A DNA stretch of 6,706 bases from JBGTLW01 sp041743835 (lineage in GTDB: Bacteria > Planctomycetota > Phycisphaerae > Phycisphaerales > Phycisphaeraceae). Location: the NCBI GenBank assembly GCA_041743835.1, contig JBGTLW010000282.1, positions 1 to 6,706 of the forward strand. The letters run 5' to 3'. The notes below the pieces were generated by a model. It had not been told where the DNA came from and ran no database searches. It was given only the letters and a program-made list of their open reading frames with translations. A program made the position numbers and the translations under genes. Shown here piece after piece: positions 1 through 6,279 of the stretch. The number at the start of each line of letters is the position of its first letter. Within the stretch, counting starts at the first letter, position 1.

Positions 1-876
1 GGTCGCGCCGAGCAGCGCCTGATCACGGATGAACCGGGCCGCCAAAGCGACCGCCGGGTCGTCCGTGGCGATCACATCGGTGGACTCGCGCTCCACCACG
101 CCGCGCGGCGGGATCAGGAGCGGCCCCGCGGGTACTGGCTCGCCATCGAGCAGCCGCAGCGCCAGCATCACCGCCTCGTAGCCGATCCGCTCCGCATCGG
201 TGTCGATGCTGGTCAGCGTCGGGTGTGAGCCGAGGCAGAGCATCTCGTCGTTGTCCACCCCGATGACCGCCACGTCCTCCGGAACGCGCAGGCCGTCGAT
301 CACGCACTGCTCGATGAACCCCGAGGCCCGCCCGTCGGTCGTTCCGAAGAATCCGACCGGCTTGGGTAAGCCCGCGACGTAGCGGGCCAGGGCCGCCGTA
401 TCGCCGTCGCACTCGTGCCATGCCCGAACCGGGCCGGCGGCATACTGCTCGATCTGGTCGACAAACGCCACAGCGCGCGGGTCCTTCAATAGGCTCCCGC
501 CGCGCTCCTGTGTGATGAAACTCTGGCAGCTAAGTGCGCGGAGGTGGTCGGCCGCCAGCCGACTGATGGCGGTGTCGTCGGTCAGCACCGAGGGCCGATC
601 GAACCCCGCGCCCCGGCCCGACACGTTCACCACAACCGGTACCCCGACCAATTCCTTGTGCAGCCATTCGCCCACCACCATCACGACCAGGGCGTCGCAG
701 GATCGGATCATCGCCGACCGTGCCGTCCGGTTGTGCTGGTCGCACACGACAACACGCACCCCCGCCGCGGCCCCAGCCTCTCGTACGCCGTGGTAGATAT
801 CCCGGCCATAGCCGCTGCCCAGCTCCGCGATCAGCCCCACCGTCCGATGGGTGGCAACGCTCGATTGTCCTGACAT
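1..876 (-). CDS. XylR-type AraC-family transcriptional regulator, sensor part (3' end off window)
   Basis: Predicted DNA-binding regulator with a periplasmic-binding-protein-like ligand domain. The 292 visible residues are that sensor domain. It starts with TVGLIAELGSGYGRDIYHGV (residues 12-31), has the conserved VAVIGVDNDE segment at 202-211, and near the edge has IPPRGVVERESTD (255-267) followed by DPAVALAARFIRDQA (273-287). The last two segments closely resemble the linker of E. coli XylR just before its C-terminal AraC helix-turn-helix domain. About 100 residues carrying that domain should therefore lie left of position 1. The ATG at 876-874 is favoured because GAGAGGG (889-883) sits 6 nt upstream and an in-frame TAA lies just above it. 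The known family member senses xylose; the ligand here is unknown, and plant or algal sugars are only a guess. It is divergent from the PEP-CTERM gene, with possible operator repeats between them. Confidence 0.93.
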   Translation of the reverse strand, partial: MSGQSSVATHRTVGLIAELGSGYGRDIYHGVREAGAAAGVRVVVCDQHNRTARSAMIRSCDALVVMVVGEWLHKELVGVPVVVNVSGRGAGFDRPSVLTDDTAISRLAADHLRALSCQSFITQERGGSLLKDPRAVAFVDQIEQYAAGPVRAWHECDGDTAALARYVAGLPKPVGFFGTTDGRASGFIEQCVIDGLRVPEDVAVIGVDNDEMLCLGSHPTLTSIDTDAERIGYEAVMLALRLLDGEPVPAGPLLIPPRGVVERESTDVIATDDPAVALAARFIRDQALLGAT

Positions 877-908
877 GCCGTGCCCTCTCGCTTAGCACCC
901 CGATCCGC

Positions 909-944
909 CATAATGTTACACATTTTGCGCGTAATGGTATTGCG
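909..944. promoter_or_regulatory. Candidate operator: 21-bp-spaced direct repeat with overlapping inverted repeats
   Basis: Two 10-mers, CATAATGTTA (909-918) and CGTAATGGTA (930-939), match at 8 of 10 positions and are exactly 21 bp apart, about two helical turns. The first is also the left part of an inverted repeat, CATAATGT-tac-ACATTTTG (909-927), with 7 of 8 arm bases paired. The second overlaps a weaker one, CGTAAT-ggt-ATTGCG (930-944), with 5 of 6 paired. AraC-family proteins typically bind direct half-sites about 21 bp apart. The site starts 33 bp upstream of the regulator's start codon and ends about 90 bp upstream of the PEP-CTERM start. I could not place a convincing -35/-10 pair for either gene. 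That this is the operator of the adjacent regulator is inference. Confidence 0.45.
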
Positions 945-1022
945 GATTCTCGATTCTGTGGTTTACTGCATGTGTTCTTCGGGATGGCATCGTGCCCGGC
1001 CCGTGCTTCTACTCTTGCTCAC

Positions 1023-1028
1023 AGGAGG
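1023..1028 (+). promoter_or_regulatory. Strong ribosome binding site fixing the PEP-CTERM start
   Basis: AGGAGG lies 7 nt before ATG 1036. The open frame extends back to an ATG at 880, which would overlap the divergent promoter and put about 52 residues in front of the signal peptide. This site rules that longer start out in favour of 1036. Confidence 0.85.
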
Positions 1029-1035
1029 TTCCCAC

Positions 1036-1731
1036 ATGACCACACACATGATCCGCAACACCGTTTTTGGCCTGATGATCGGGCTTTCAGCCTCTGCCGC
1101 GCAGGCCGACATCATCGCGAACTACACCTTCACCGGGAACTCATTCGCCAGCAGCGACACCAACGCGGACACCAACGCGTCCGCCATTACCCTGGGGCCG
1201 GGCCTGACCGGCAGCATCAGTGAGTTCAACGCCTTGGGAAACCCCAGCCCGTCGTACAAGCTCTCGGCCAACAACTTCAATACCGACAATGTCACATTTG
1301 GAGCGGGCGATTACTTCGCCTTCCAGATCGATACCGGAGCCCTCGGTCAGGTCGATTCGTGGTCAACCGTGACCCTGGACACGGCAAGAAGTCAGAACGC
1401 AACCGGATATGTGCTCCGGCTTATGGCGAGCACAGACAATGTCCTCTTCAATCAGGTGGGATCAGATGTCTCTGAACTCAACCCCACAACCAACACGTTT
1501 ACCGGCCGTTCATTCGACGTGTCTTCCTTGGCCGATTTGTCGCCGAATGAAACGCTGTATTTCCAACTGTGGATGAGGGCAACTGTCGGTAACACGAACA
1601 ACACGACACGCTCACTATTCCTGGACAACATCGTGGTCAACGCAGAGACCTCCGTGATCCCCGAGCCGGCCTCTCTCGCGCTGATGGGGCTTGGAGGCCT
1701 GCTGATGCTCGGGCGCGGACGACGCAACTGA
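1036..1731 (+). CDS. PEP-CTERM sorting domain-containing exported protein
   Basis: A 231-residue exported protein of unknown specific function. Residues 1-24 form a Sec signal peptide: a short charged start with R7, a hydrophobic core VFGLMIGLSASA, and a probable cut after AQA at position 24. The mature body (25-205) is rich in Asn, Thr and Ser with alternating hydrophobic strands, which suggests a beta-sandwich; no enzyme motif is visible. The C-terminus is a textbook PEP-CTERM signal: VIPEPASLALMGLGGLLML, with PEP at 209-211, a short membrane helix, then GRGRRN. In known systems exosortase cuts such proteins after membrane insertion and passes them to the envelope or extracellular matrix. 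No exosortase gene is in this window. The gene is less GC-rich than its neighbours (30 of 60 bases G/C at 1561-1620, against 38 of 60 in the peptidase gene at 3901-3960), which may reflect the Asn/Thr-rich composition or transfer. The divergent XylR-type regulator is a plausible controller. Confidence 0.93.
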   Translation: MTTHMIRNTVFGLMIGLSASAAQADIIANYTFTGNSFASSDTNADTNASAITLGPGLTGSISEFNALGNPSPSYKLSANNFNTDNVTFGAGDYFAFQIDTGALGQVDSWSTVTLDTARSQNATGYVLRLMASTDNVLFNQVGSDVSELNPTTNTFTGRSFDVSSLADLSPNETLYFQLWMRATVGNTNNTTRSLFLDNIVVNAETSVIPEPASLALMGLGGLLMLGRGRRN

Positions 1732-1837
1732 GCGCATACATCCACGGTTGACCCGGACTCACCTTCTCCACTTGCTTGCGAGGCAACATGGCGAACCGTA
1801 TTGACCCGCGCCCGACCACGCCACGACGCACCACCCC

Positions 1838-1867
1838 AAAGCCGAGGGATCGCCATCCCTCGGCTTT
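1838..1867 (+). terminator. Strong hairpin, probable terminator of the PEP-CTERM gene
   Basis: Perfect inverted repeat: AAAGCCGAGGGAT (1838-1850), loop CGCC, ATCCCTCGGCTTT (1855-1867), giving a 13-bp stem. It begins 107 bp after the PEP-CTERM stop. The T run is only three bases and is followed by CCCC, so termination may be incomplete. It ends 4 nt before the preferred start of the pilin-like gene, so it could also control translation of that gene. Confidence 0.65.
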
Positions 1868-1871
1868 CCCC

Positions 1872-2645
1872 ATGCGCCACCCTCGGCCCCCCCGCGCCTT
1901 TACCCTCATCGAGCTTCTGGTCGTCATCAGCATCATCGCGCTGCTGATCGCCCTGCTCTTGCCAGCACTCAAGAACGCCCGCACACAGGCACGGCTGATC
2001 AACTGCCTTGCCAACAACCGCCAACTCGGCATCGCCAGCTTCACCTTTGCCACGGAGAACAAGGGCCGGACACCGGTGATCGATGCCGACGGCGGGTGGA
2101 ACTTCTACGCGCTGCGCATGGCCGAGCAGATGGGCGCGGACATCAAGGTCGTCGCCAACTCGGGCAACCCCAACAGCGTGGACCAGAACAAGTTCCCCGA
2201 CCTCTTCGGCGGGCTGCCGGTGTTCCAGTGCCCCGAGCTCGGGTTCCAGATGGTCAACGCCAACGACAAAGGGATTCACTACGGCTCAAACGAGGGCATG
2301 AACCCCCACGACCGGAACATACCCAACGGCGGCATGGTCTTCCCCGACCGCGACTTCACACGGATGCCCGCGCAGATCGCCTACCTCGCGGACGCGGGGC
2401 GCGGCCGCATCCATGCGCCCAACTTCATCGGTGCGCACTTCTACAACCACACGCCATACACCGAGATCGGCACGCCACGCAACGACCGCCTCATGGGGCA
2501 GGCCGACCTCCGCCACGGCGGGTCGGGCACCGTCCTATTCTTCGACGGCCACGGCCAGGCGCCGCGCTACACCTTCGACAACTGGCACTGGACGATGTGG
2601 ACCTACACCTACGAGCAGATCACGCAGACCCCCGGCGGGCTTTAG
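1872..2645 (+). CDS. Type II secretion/prepilin-like protein with N-terminal methylation motif and H-X9-DG domain
   Basis: A 257-residue pseudopilin-like protein, presumably cut and methylated by a prepilin peptidase and placed in the cell envelope; its role is unknown. A short basic leader MRHPRPPRA is followed by FTLIELLVVISIIALLIALL, the class III prepilin signal, with Glu at +5 (E14). The residue before the cut is Ala rather than the canonical Gly. A pseudopilin N-terminal helix with NCLANNRQLG (44-53) follows, then a globular domain ending in H215-GGSGTVLFF-DG (225-226), the H-X9-DG signature common in Planctomycetota and related phyla. The frame stays open upstream to TTG 1776 and ATG 1788, the latter with GAGG (1780-1783) only 4 nt away. 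Those starts would add 28-32 basic, proline-rich residues and translate through a perfect hairpin. I prefer 1872 for its normal leader length, although it has no clear Shine-Dalgarno sequence. It lies downstream of the PEP-CTERM gene and converges on the oxidoreductase gene with a 17-bp gap. Confidence 0.92.
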   Translation: MRHPRPPRAFTLIELLVVISIIALLIALLLPALKNARTQARLINCLANNRQLGIASFTFATENKGRTPVIDADGGWNFYALRMAEQMGADIKVVANSGNPNSVDQNKFPDLFGGLPVFQCPELGFQMVNANDKGIHYGSNEGMNPHDRNIPNGGMVFPDRDFTRMPAQIAYLADAGRGRIHAPNFIGAHFYNHTPYTEIGTPRNDRLMGQADLRHGGSGTVLFFDGHGQAPRYTFDNWHWTMWTYTYEQITQTPGGL

Positions 2646-2662
2646 GCCACGCACTGGCCCCG

Positions 2663-3679
2663 CTACGTGCCGATGGCCATGAACTGGCCGGTGTCGGCGG
2701 CATCGCGGGTGATGAGGAGGATGCGGGCTAGCTCAAGCGAGGCGGCGCTGCTGTAGTAGCGGCGGTCGCCATGGAATGCGGCGGCGAGCAGCTCGCGGTG
2801 GATCGGCTGGGGTGACACGGTGTCGGTCAGGTCGCGTGGGCCGGCGTCGTGGGTGATGAGGGTGCAGAGGTCGTTCTGGATTTCGAGTTGCCCGAGCGAG
2901 CCGACCACGCGGAACCGGTCGTCGCCGTGGCTCGGCGCAGCCGCGGGCCGGAGGAGGTCGGCGTGGACCAGCCCGGTTCCACCGTTGCCCAGCGCGTAGG
3001 TCGCGGTGCAGTGGTCTTCCATCGTGGCGTAGTCGGGCTTGGCGACGTTGCCGTGGCGGGCGAACACGGCGGTCAGCGCTTGGCCGGTGACGAAGCGCAT
3101 CGCGTCGATGCCGTGCGAGGCGATCCACAGCAGCGTCGAGCCGTAGTCCTCCCGGCGGCGGTAGAAGTCGGGGCGTTCGCCGAAGCGGTAGGACTTCTGT
3201 GCGCTGGCCAGCACGACCTCGCCGATCAATCCATCCGCCACCGCCCGGGCCGCGGCCCGGAAGCTCTTGCGTGAGCGGAAGTCGAACTCTGTGAGCAGTG
3301 CGGGGGAGCCTTGAGGCGTGAGCGCCGCATCGAGCGCGCGGTAGCTTTCCCACGTCCCGGCCACGGGCTTGTCACTGACGACGGGGACCCCGCGCTGCAG
3401 CGCAAGCCGGGCGATGTCGCCGTTGTGGGCGTAGAGCGTGCCGACGCTCACGAGGTTGGGCTTGAAGGCATCGAGCAGTACGTTGGCATCGTCGTACCAC
3501 GTGGCGCCCGCGTCGAGTGTCGGGGCAAAGCTGCGGCGCGCGGCTTCACCGTCCCCCGCGCCGGGGCCGACGGCCACCGCGTCGATGGTAAGCCCGGTGT
3601 CTTTGAGCGCAGCGCGCATGTAGTGGTGGCCGTTGCCGCCGAGGAACGCAAGGCGAAGGGGCGGGAGTGTGTCGGGCAT
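2663..3679 (-). CDS. Gfo/Idh/MocA family oxidoreductase
   Basis: A 338-residue predicted NAD(P)-dependent cytoplasmic dehydrogenase, probably acting on a sugar or a sugar-derived polyol or acid. The N-terminal Rossmann domain has a glycine-rich loop, LAFLGGNGHHYM (10-21). DKPVAGTW (103-110) corresponds to the family's E/D-K-P motif, with K104 as the conserved cofactor/substrate lysine. The C-terminal alpha/beta domain carries GSTLLWIASHGIDAMRFVTG (180-199), where H189 and D192 fill the usual catalytic H/D region. The length is typical of the family, and the substrate cannot be read from sequence. The ATG at 3679 fits the Rossmann start but has no obvious Shine-Dalgarno. It lies 80 bp downstream of the M3 peptidase on the same strand, so co-transcription is possible but not required, and it ends 17 bp from the convergent pilin-like gene. 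Confidence 0.95.
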   Translation of the reverse strand: MPDTLPPLRLAFLGGNGHHYMRAALKDTGLTIDAVAVGPGAGDGEAARRSFAPTLDAGATWYDDANVLLDAFKPNLVSVGTLYAHNGDIARLALQRGVPVVSDKPVAGTWESYRALDAALTPQGSPALLTEFDFRSRKSFRAAARAVADGLIGEVVLASAQKSYRFGERPDFYRRREDYGSTLLWIASHGIDAMRFVTGQALTAVFARHGNVAKPDYATMEDHCTATYALGNGGTGLVHADLLRPAAAPSHGDDRFRVVGSLGQLEIQNDLCTLITHDAGPRDLTDTVSPQPIHRELLAAAFHGDRRYYSSAASLELARILLITRDAADTGQFMAIGT

Positions 3680-3759
3680 GGGCGGGCGGCTTGGGGTTTG
3701 ACTAGCGAGGGAGCGCGATCACAAGCAACGCGGTCGAGGCGAACGCTCACGGCCAACAC

Positions 3760-5490
3760 CTACGCGGGCAGGGCGTCGAGATCTTCGAGCACCGCCTGGA
3801 TCAGGGGTTCGAGCGTAGCGCGTGTGAAGTCGAAGCGGATGCCCGCGGCACCAAACAGCGCGGGCAGCGGGCGTGTTCCGCCAAGCGCGAGCGCCGCGCG
3901 GTACTGCTCCAGCGTCTTGCGTGGGTCTTTGCGGTAGTTCTGCCAGAGCTGGAGCGCGCCGAGCTGCGCGATGCCGTACTCGACGTAGTAGAACGGGTGG
4001 TGGAACAGGTGGAGCTGCGCGTGCCAGCGTGCGGCCCGTGCGGGTTCGTGGCCCGACCAGTCGATCACGCTTGAGCCGAAGCGCCCGAACACCTCGAGCC
4101 ACGCGGCCTCGCGCTGCTGCTGGGTGTGCCCGGCGTGCGTGTAGAGCCAGTGCTGGAACATATCGATCGTCGCCATCCACGGGAAGAAGCGCACGATGCC
4201 TTCGAGGTGGACCCGCCGGGCGCGGTTGGCGTCCGCGGTGTCGGGATAAAACTCATCCAGATACGGATCGCCCAAGAGCTCCATGCTCATCGAGGCGACC
4301 TCGCAGAACTCAATCGGCGCGTGCTGCAGGAACACCAGCGGCTCTGCCTGCGACGCCCAGAGGAAGTGGAACGCGTGACCGCCCTCGTGCAGCATCGTCT
4401 CCACGTCCCGCTGCAGGCCCGCGGCATTCATGAAGATGAACGGCTGCTTGCTCTCCAGCAGCGAGCTCTGGAACCCGCCCGCACGCTTGCCCTTGCGGCT
4501 CTCGAGGTCGAGGTTCCGGCCAAAGGTCAGCGCGCTGAACTCCTCGCCAAGCGTCGGCGACACCCGGCCGAAGATCGTCGTCACCTTCTCGACCATCTCC
4601 GCGACGTTGTCCTTGTCGAAGGGGGACAGGGGGGGCCGGCCCTTCACATCCACGCTCGCGTCCCAAGGCCGAAGCTCCGAGACACCCAGCGTCGCGCGGC
4701 GCTCACGGTCCAGCTTCTCCAGCGCGGGCACACAGACCGCCTCGATCGCGTCGGCAAAATCGCCGCAGTCTTCCGGGGTGTAGTCGAACCGAGCCATCGC
4801 CTTGAAGCCATAGGCCCGGTAGTCGGGCAGGTCGGCGTTGATGGCGATCTGTTCGCGGAGGCGGGTCATCTGCGTGAAGATGTCATCGATCGCCTCGCGG
4901 TCCGCAAGCCGCCGGCTCGTGGCGAGCTGCCACGTCTCCTGACGGACCGAGCGGTCGGCGTCTTCGAGGAATCTGCCAAGCTGCTGGAGCGTGTATTCCT
5001 TGCCGTCGTACGACACGAGCATCGAACCGATCAGGCTGTCGTAGTCCGTGTTCAGCTTGGCGAGCTGGGTCTGGAGTGGGATGTTGGCCTCGCGGAACAG
5101 CTCGACATCGTTGCGCCAGTCCCGCGTGAGCATCTCGAAGCGCTCGGGCCCAAGCCGTGGCGCGAGGCTGGGCAGCGCGGGCGAGTCCAGATACTTGCGC
5201 TGGAGCTGGTCGGTGAGGGGTTTGATCTTCGGGGAGATGGCCTCGATGAAGTGGAGGTAGGCGGCCTTGATCTTCTCGTCGTTGGTGTGGCACGCGAGGT
5301 CGATGTTCCGCCGCGACCCATACTCGCCGACGATCGCGGTCAGCTCGGAGTAATCCATCAGCCAGGCTTCGAGCTGCTCGGCGGTGCTTACTTCTCGATC
5401 GAGAAGCGCAAGGTACAGGGGCTCAAGCTGGGGCCAGTCGGCGCAGTCCAGATCGTTTGGCGCAAAGGCGCGGGGTGTCGCGGTCATCAT
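3760..5490 (-). CDS. M3 family oligoendopeptidase (zinc metallopeptidase)
   Basis: A 576-residue cytoplasmic zinc peptidase that should cut short peptides, as oligoendopeptidase F-like enzymes do in peptide turnover. The zinc site is MLHEGGHAFHF (366-376): H368 and H372 bind zinc and E369 is the catalytic base. The third ligand is probably E397 in EFCEVASMSME (394-404), 29 residues after H368, the spacing of M3 enzymes. The substrate-side segment HHPFYYVEYGIAQLGALQLW (497-516) carries the conserved His/Tyr residues. The N-terminal half is the helical lobe that encloses the active site. It looks intact and has full family length. The start has two adjacent ATGs (5490, 5487), no visible Shine-Dalgarno, and GC-rich hairpins just upstream. 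It lies 178 bp after the CBS gene and 80 bp before the oxidoreductase, with no clear functional link to either. Confidence 0.97.
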   Translation of the reverse strand: MMTATPRAFAPNDLDCADWPQLEPLYLALLDREVSTAEQLEAWLMDYSELTAIVGEYGSRRNIDLACHTNDEKIKAAYLHFIEAISPKIKPLTDQLQRKYLDSPALPSLAPRLGPERFEMLTRDWRNDVELFREANIPLQTQLAKLNTDYDSLIGSMLVSYDGKEYTLQQLGRFLEDADRSVRQETWQLATSRRLADREAIDDIFTQMTRLREQIAINADLPDYRAYGFKAMARFDYTPEDCGDFADAIEAVCVPALEKLDRERRATLGVSELRPWDASVDVKGRPPLSPFDKDNVAEMVEKVTTIFGRVSPTLGEEFSALTFGRNLDLESRKGKRAGGFQSSLLESKQPFIFMNAAGLQRDVETMLHEGGHAFHFLWASQAEPLVFLQHAPIEFCEVASMSMELLGDPYLDEFYPDTADANRARRVHLEGIVRFFPWMATIDMFQHWLYTHAGHTQQQREAAWLEVFGRFGSSVIDWSGHEPARAARWHAQLHLFHHPFYYVEYGIAQLGALQLWQNYRKDPRKTLEQYRAALALGGTRPLPALFGAAGIRFDFTRATLEPLIQAVLEDLDALPA

Positions 5491-5500
5491 GCGGTGATTC

Positions 5501-5540
5501 TAACGGCGGGGGCGGCCGCCCGCCCCCTGCTCCGCCGCTA
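5501..5540 (-). repeat. GC-rich hairpin just upstream of the M3 peptidase start
   Basis: Arms GGGGGCG (5508-5514) and CGCCCCC (5521-5527) pair perfectly around a 6-base loop. An outer stem, TAACGGC (5501-5507) with GCCGCTA (5534-5540), pairs at 6 of 7 positions, leaving 5528-5533 as a bulge. A 12-bp perfect palindrome, GGGCGGCCGCCC (5510-5521), lies inside. The base of the structure is 10 nt before the peptidase ATG. There is no T run on the minus-strand side, so a simple terminator of the CBS gene is unlikely. A role in translation of the peptidase mRNA is inference. Confidence 0.45.
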
Positions 5541-5565
5541 ACGCTGTGTGCGATACGGGAGGGGT

Positions 5566-5647
5566 GCCATGGTCAAGCGAAGCGCAGGCCATGGATGACC
5601 CAGCGAGGCCACGCATGGCCCGCCTCGCCGCGCTCGTTGACCATGGC
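5566..5647. repeat. Nested imperfect palindrome (three-tier stem-loop) in the CBS-M3 intergenic region
   Basis: An 82-bp element built of nested inverted repeats. The outer arms GCCATGGTCAA (5566-5576) and TTGACCATGGC (5637-5647) pair at 11 of 11 positions. The middle arms GCGAAGCG (5577-5584) and CGCCTCGC (5621-5628) pair at 7 of 8. The inner arms GGCCATG (5587-5593) and CATGGCC (5614-5620) pair at 7 of 7 around a 20-base loop. CCATGG occurs three times. It lies 21 bp past the CBS stop. It could be a dispersed intergenic repeat, a structured mRNA leader, or a terminator without a U-tract; no T run follows on either strand. Confidence 0.6.
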
Positions 5648-5668
5648 GCGCCGAGTACTCAGCGGCGC

Positions 5669-6100
5669 TTATGCCGCGGCGTCGCGTGGTGCTTCGCAGG
5701 CACACAGCGCGCTGAGGATGTCGCGCCAAGAGACGATGCCCAGTGGACGCTCATGCTCATCGACGACGGGCAGGCAAGAGACTCGCGCTTCGAGCATCCG
5801 GCAGGCCGCGTCATTCACAGGCTCATCCGGCCCGGCGGTGATGAGCTTGCGTGTCATCACCTGGTGGGCGCGTTTGTTGAGGGTCGCCAGGTCCTGGGCC
5901 CGCTCGGAGAGCTTGTTGATGAACGGGCTGATGTTCTTGAGCAGGTCCCGGTCGGAGATCACGCCGACCAGCCGATTGCGGTCGGTGACGAGGATGTGGT
6001 GGAAGCGGTGCTCGGCAAACTTCTCGCGCACCTTCGCCAGTGTTTCGTCCATCCCGACCCGCACGGTCGTCGGCTGCATGATTTCCTTCACGGTCAGCAT
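5669..6100 (-). CDS. CBS domain-containing protein (tandem CBS pair)
   Basis: A 143-residue cytoplasmic protein made almost entirely of two CBS domains, a Bateman module. Such modules usually bind adenine nucleotides such as AMP, ATP or SAM and act as energy or redox sensors. CBS1 spans about 1-57 and starts with TVKEIMQPTTVRV; it ends in LVGVISDRDLL, with the S49-x-x-D52 pattern typical of ribose/phosphate contacts. CBS2 spans about 76-133, beginning HQVMTRKLITAGPDEPV and ending GIVSWRDIL (S124, D127). No catalytic, transporter or DNA-binding domain is attached, so it is a stand-alone module whose partner is unknown. ATG 6100 is supported by GAGG at 6110-6107, 6 nt away. A cre/LacI-like palindrome overlaps the region just upstream. 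Confidence 0.96.
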   Translation of the reverse strand: MLTVKEIMQPTTVRVGMDETLAKVREKFAEHRFHHILVTDRNRLVGVISDRDLLKNISPFINKLSERAQDLATLNKRAHQVMTRKLITAGPDEPVNDAACRMLEARVSCLPVVDEHERPLGIVSWRDILSALCACEAPRDAAA

Positions 6101-6111
6101 GACTCACCTCG

Positions 6112-6125
6112 TCTAAGCGCTTACG
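6112..6125. promoter_or_regulatory. LacI/cre-like palindrome upstream of the CBS gene
   Basis: TAAGCGCTTA (6114-6123) is a perfect 10-bp palindrome centred on CG. The surrounding 14 bp match 8 of the 10 fixed positions of the LacI/CcpA-type operator pattern TGNAANCGNTTNCA. It begins 14 bp above the CBS start codon, just outside the Shine-Dalgarno, where a bound repressor could block transcription or its start. No LacI-type regulator is in the window. A chance palindrome of this length is not negligible. Confidence 0.3.
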
Positions 6126-6141
6126 CCTTCTCTATCACACA

Positions 6142-6166
6142 TCGGCTCAAATGAGGGTCGGCTCAA
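6142..6166. repeat. Direct repeat TCGGCTCAA x2 in the CBS/small-gene divergent region
   Basis: TCGGCTCAA occurs at 6142-6150 and 6158-6166, with a 16-bp period. On the minus strand each copy reads TTGAGCCGA, which starts with a -35-like TTGAGC. I found no convincing -10 at standard spacing. It could be a pair of binding half-sites or a small duplication. Confidence 0.35.
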
Positions 6167-6189
6167 GTAGATTGTGTGGGTGCGTCCTG

Positions 6190-6195
6190 TAATAT
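6190..6195 (+). promoter_or_regulatory. Possible -10 element for the small glutamine-rich protein gene
   Basis: TAATAT stands out as an AT-rich hexamer in GC-rich sequence, 95 bp upstream of ATG 6290. No good -35 hexamer lies at 16-18 bp spacing, so this is weak. Confidence 0.2.
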
Positions 6196-6279
6196 CGCGT
6201 TGAGGGGCCGCCCCGACGCGTGGCGCGACTTGGCCGGGCGGCGGTGGCGGGGTATCGTGCCGTCTCACCCCATGCACCC

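Noticed and set aside
945..957. Tandem GATTCT (945-950, 952-957) as a regulatory repeat
   Set aside because: Six-base units with a 7-bp period are too short to separate from chance without comparative data.
880..1035. 52-residue N-terminal extension of the PEP-CTERM protein
   Set aside because: AGGAGG 7 nt before ATG 1036 and a complete signal peptide from that start show the extension is non-coding. It would also cover the divergent promoter.
1748..1808. TTGACCCG at 1748 and 1801 as -35 boxes for the pilin-like gene
   Set aside because: No acceptable -10 hexamer occurs 16-18 bp downstream of either copy.
1452..2279. 275-residue minus-strand frame across the PEP-CTERM and pilin-like genes
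   Set aside because: It spans two well-supported plus-strand genes and their intergenic hairpin; there is no recognisable domain.
2849..3274. 141-residue plus-strand frame inside the oxidoreductase gene
   Set aside because: It is a shadow of the Gfo/Idh/MocA gene, which has its Rossmann and DKP motifs on the minus strand.
4126..5541. 471-residue open frame opposite the M3 peptidase
   Set aside because: It is an antisense shadow of a GC-rich gene. The opposite strand encodes a complete M3 enzyme with all zinc ligands, and this product shows no family motif.
5546..6154. Plus-strand frames of about 200 residues opposite the CBS gene
   Set aside because: The minus strand encodes two intact CBS domains with a good ribosome site, and the plus-strand frames have no motif.
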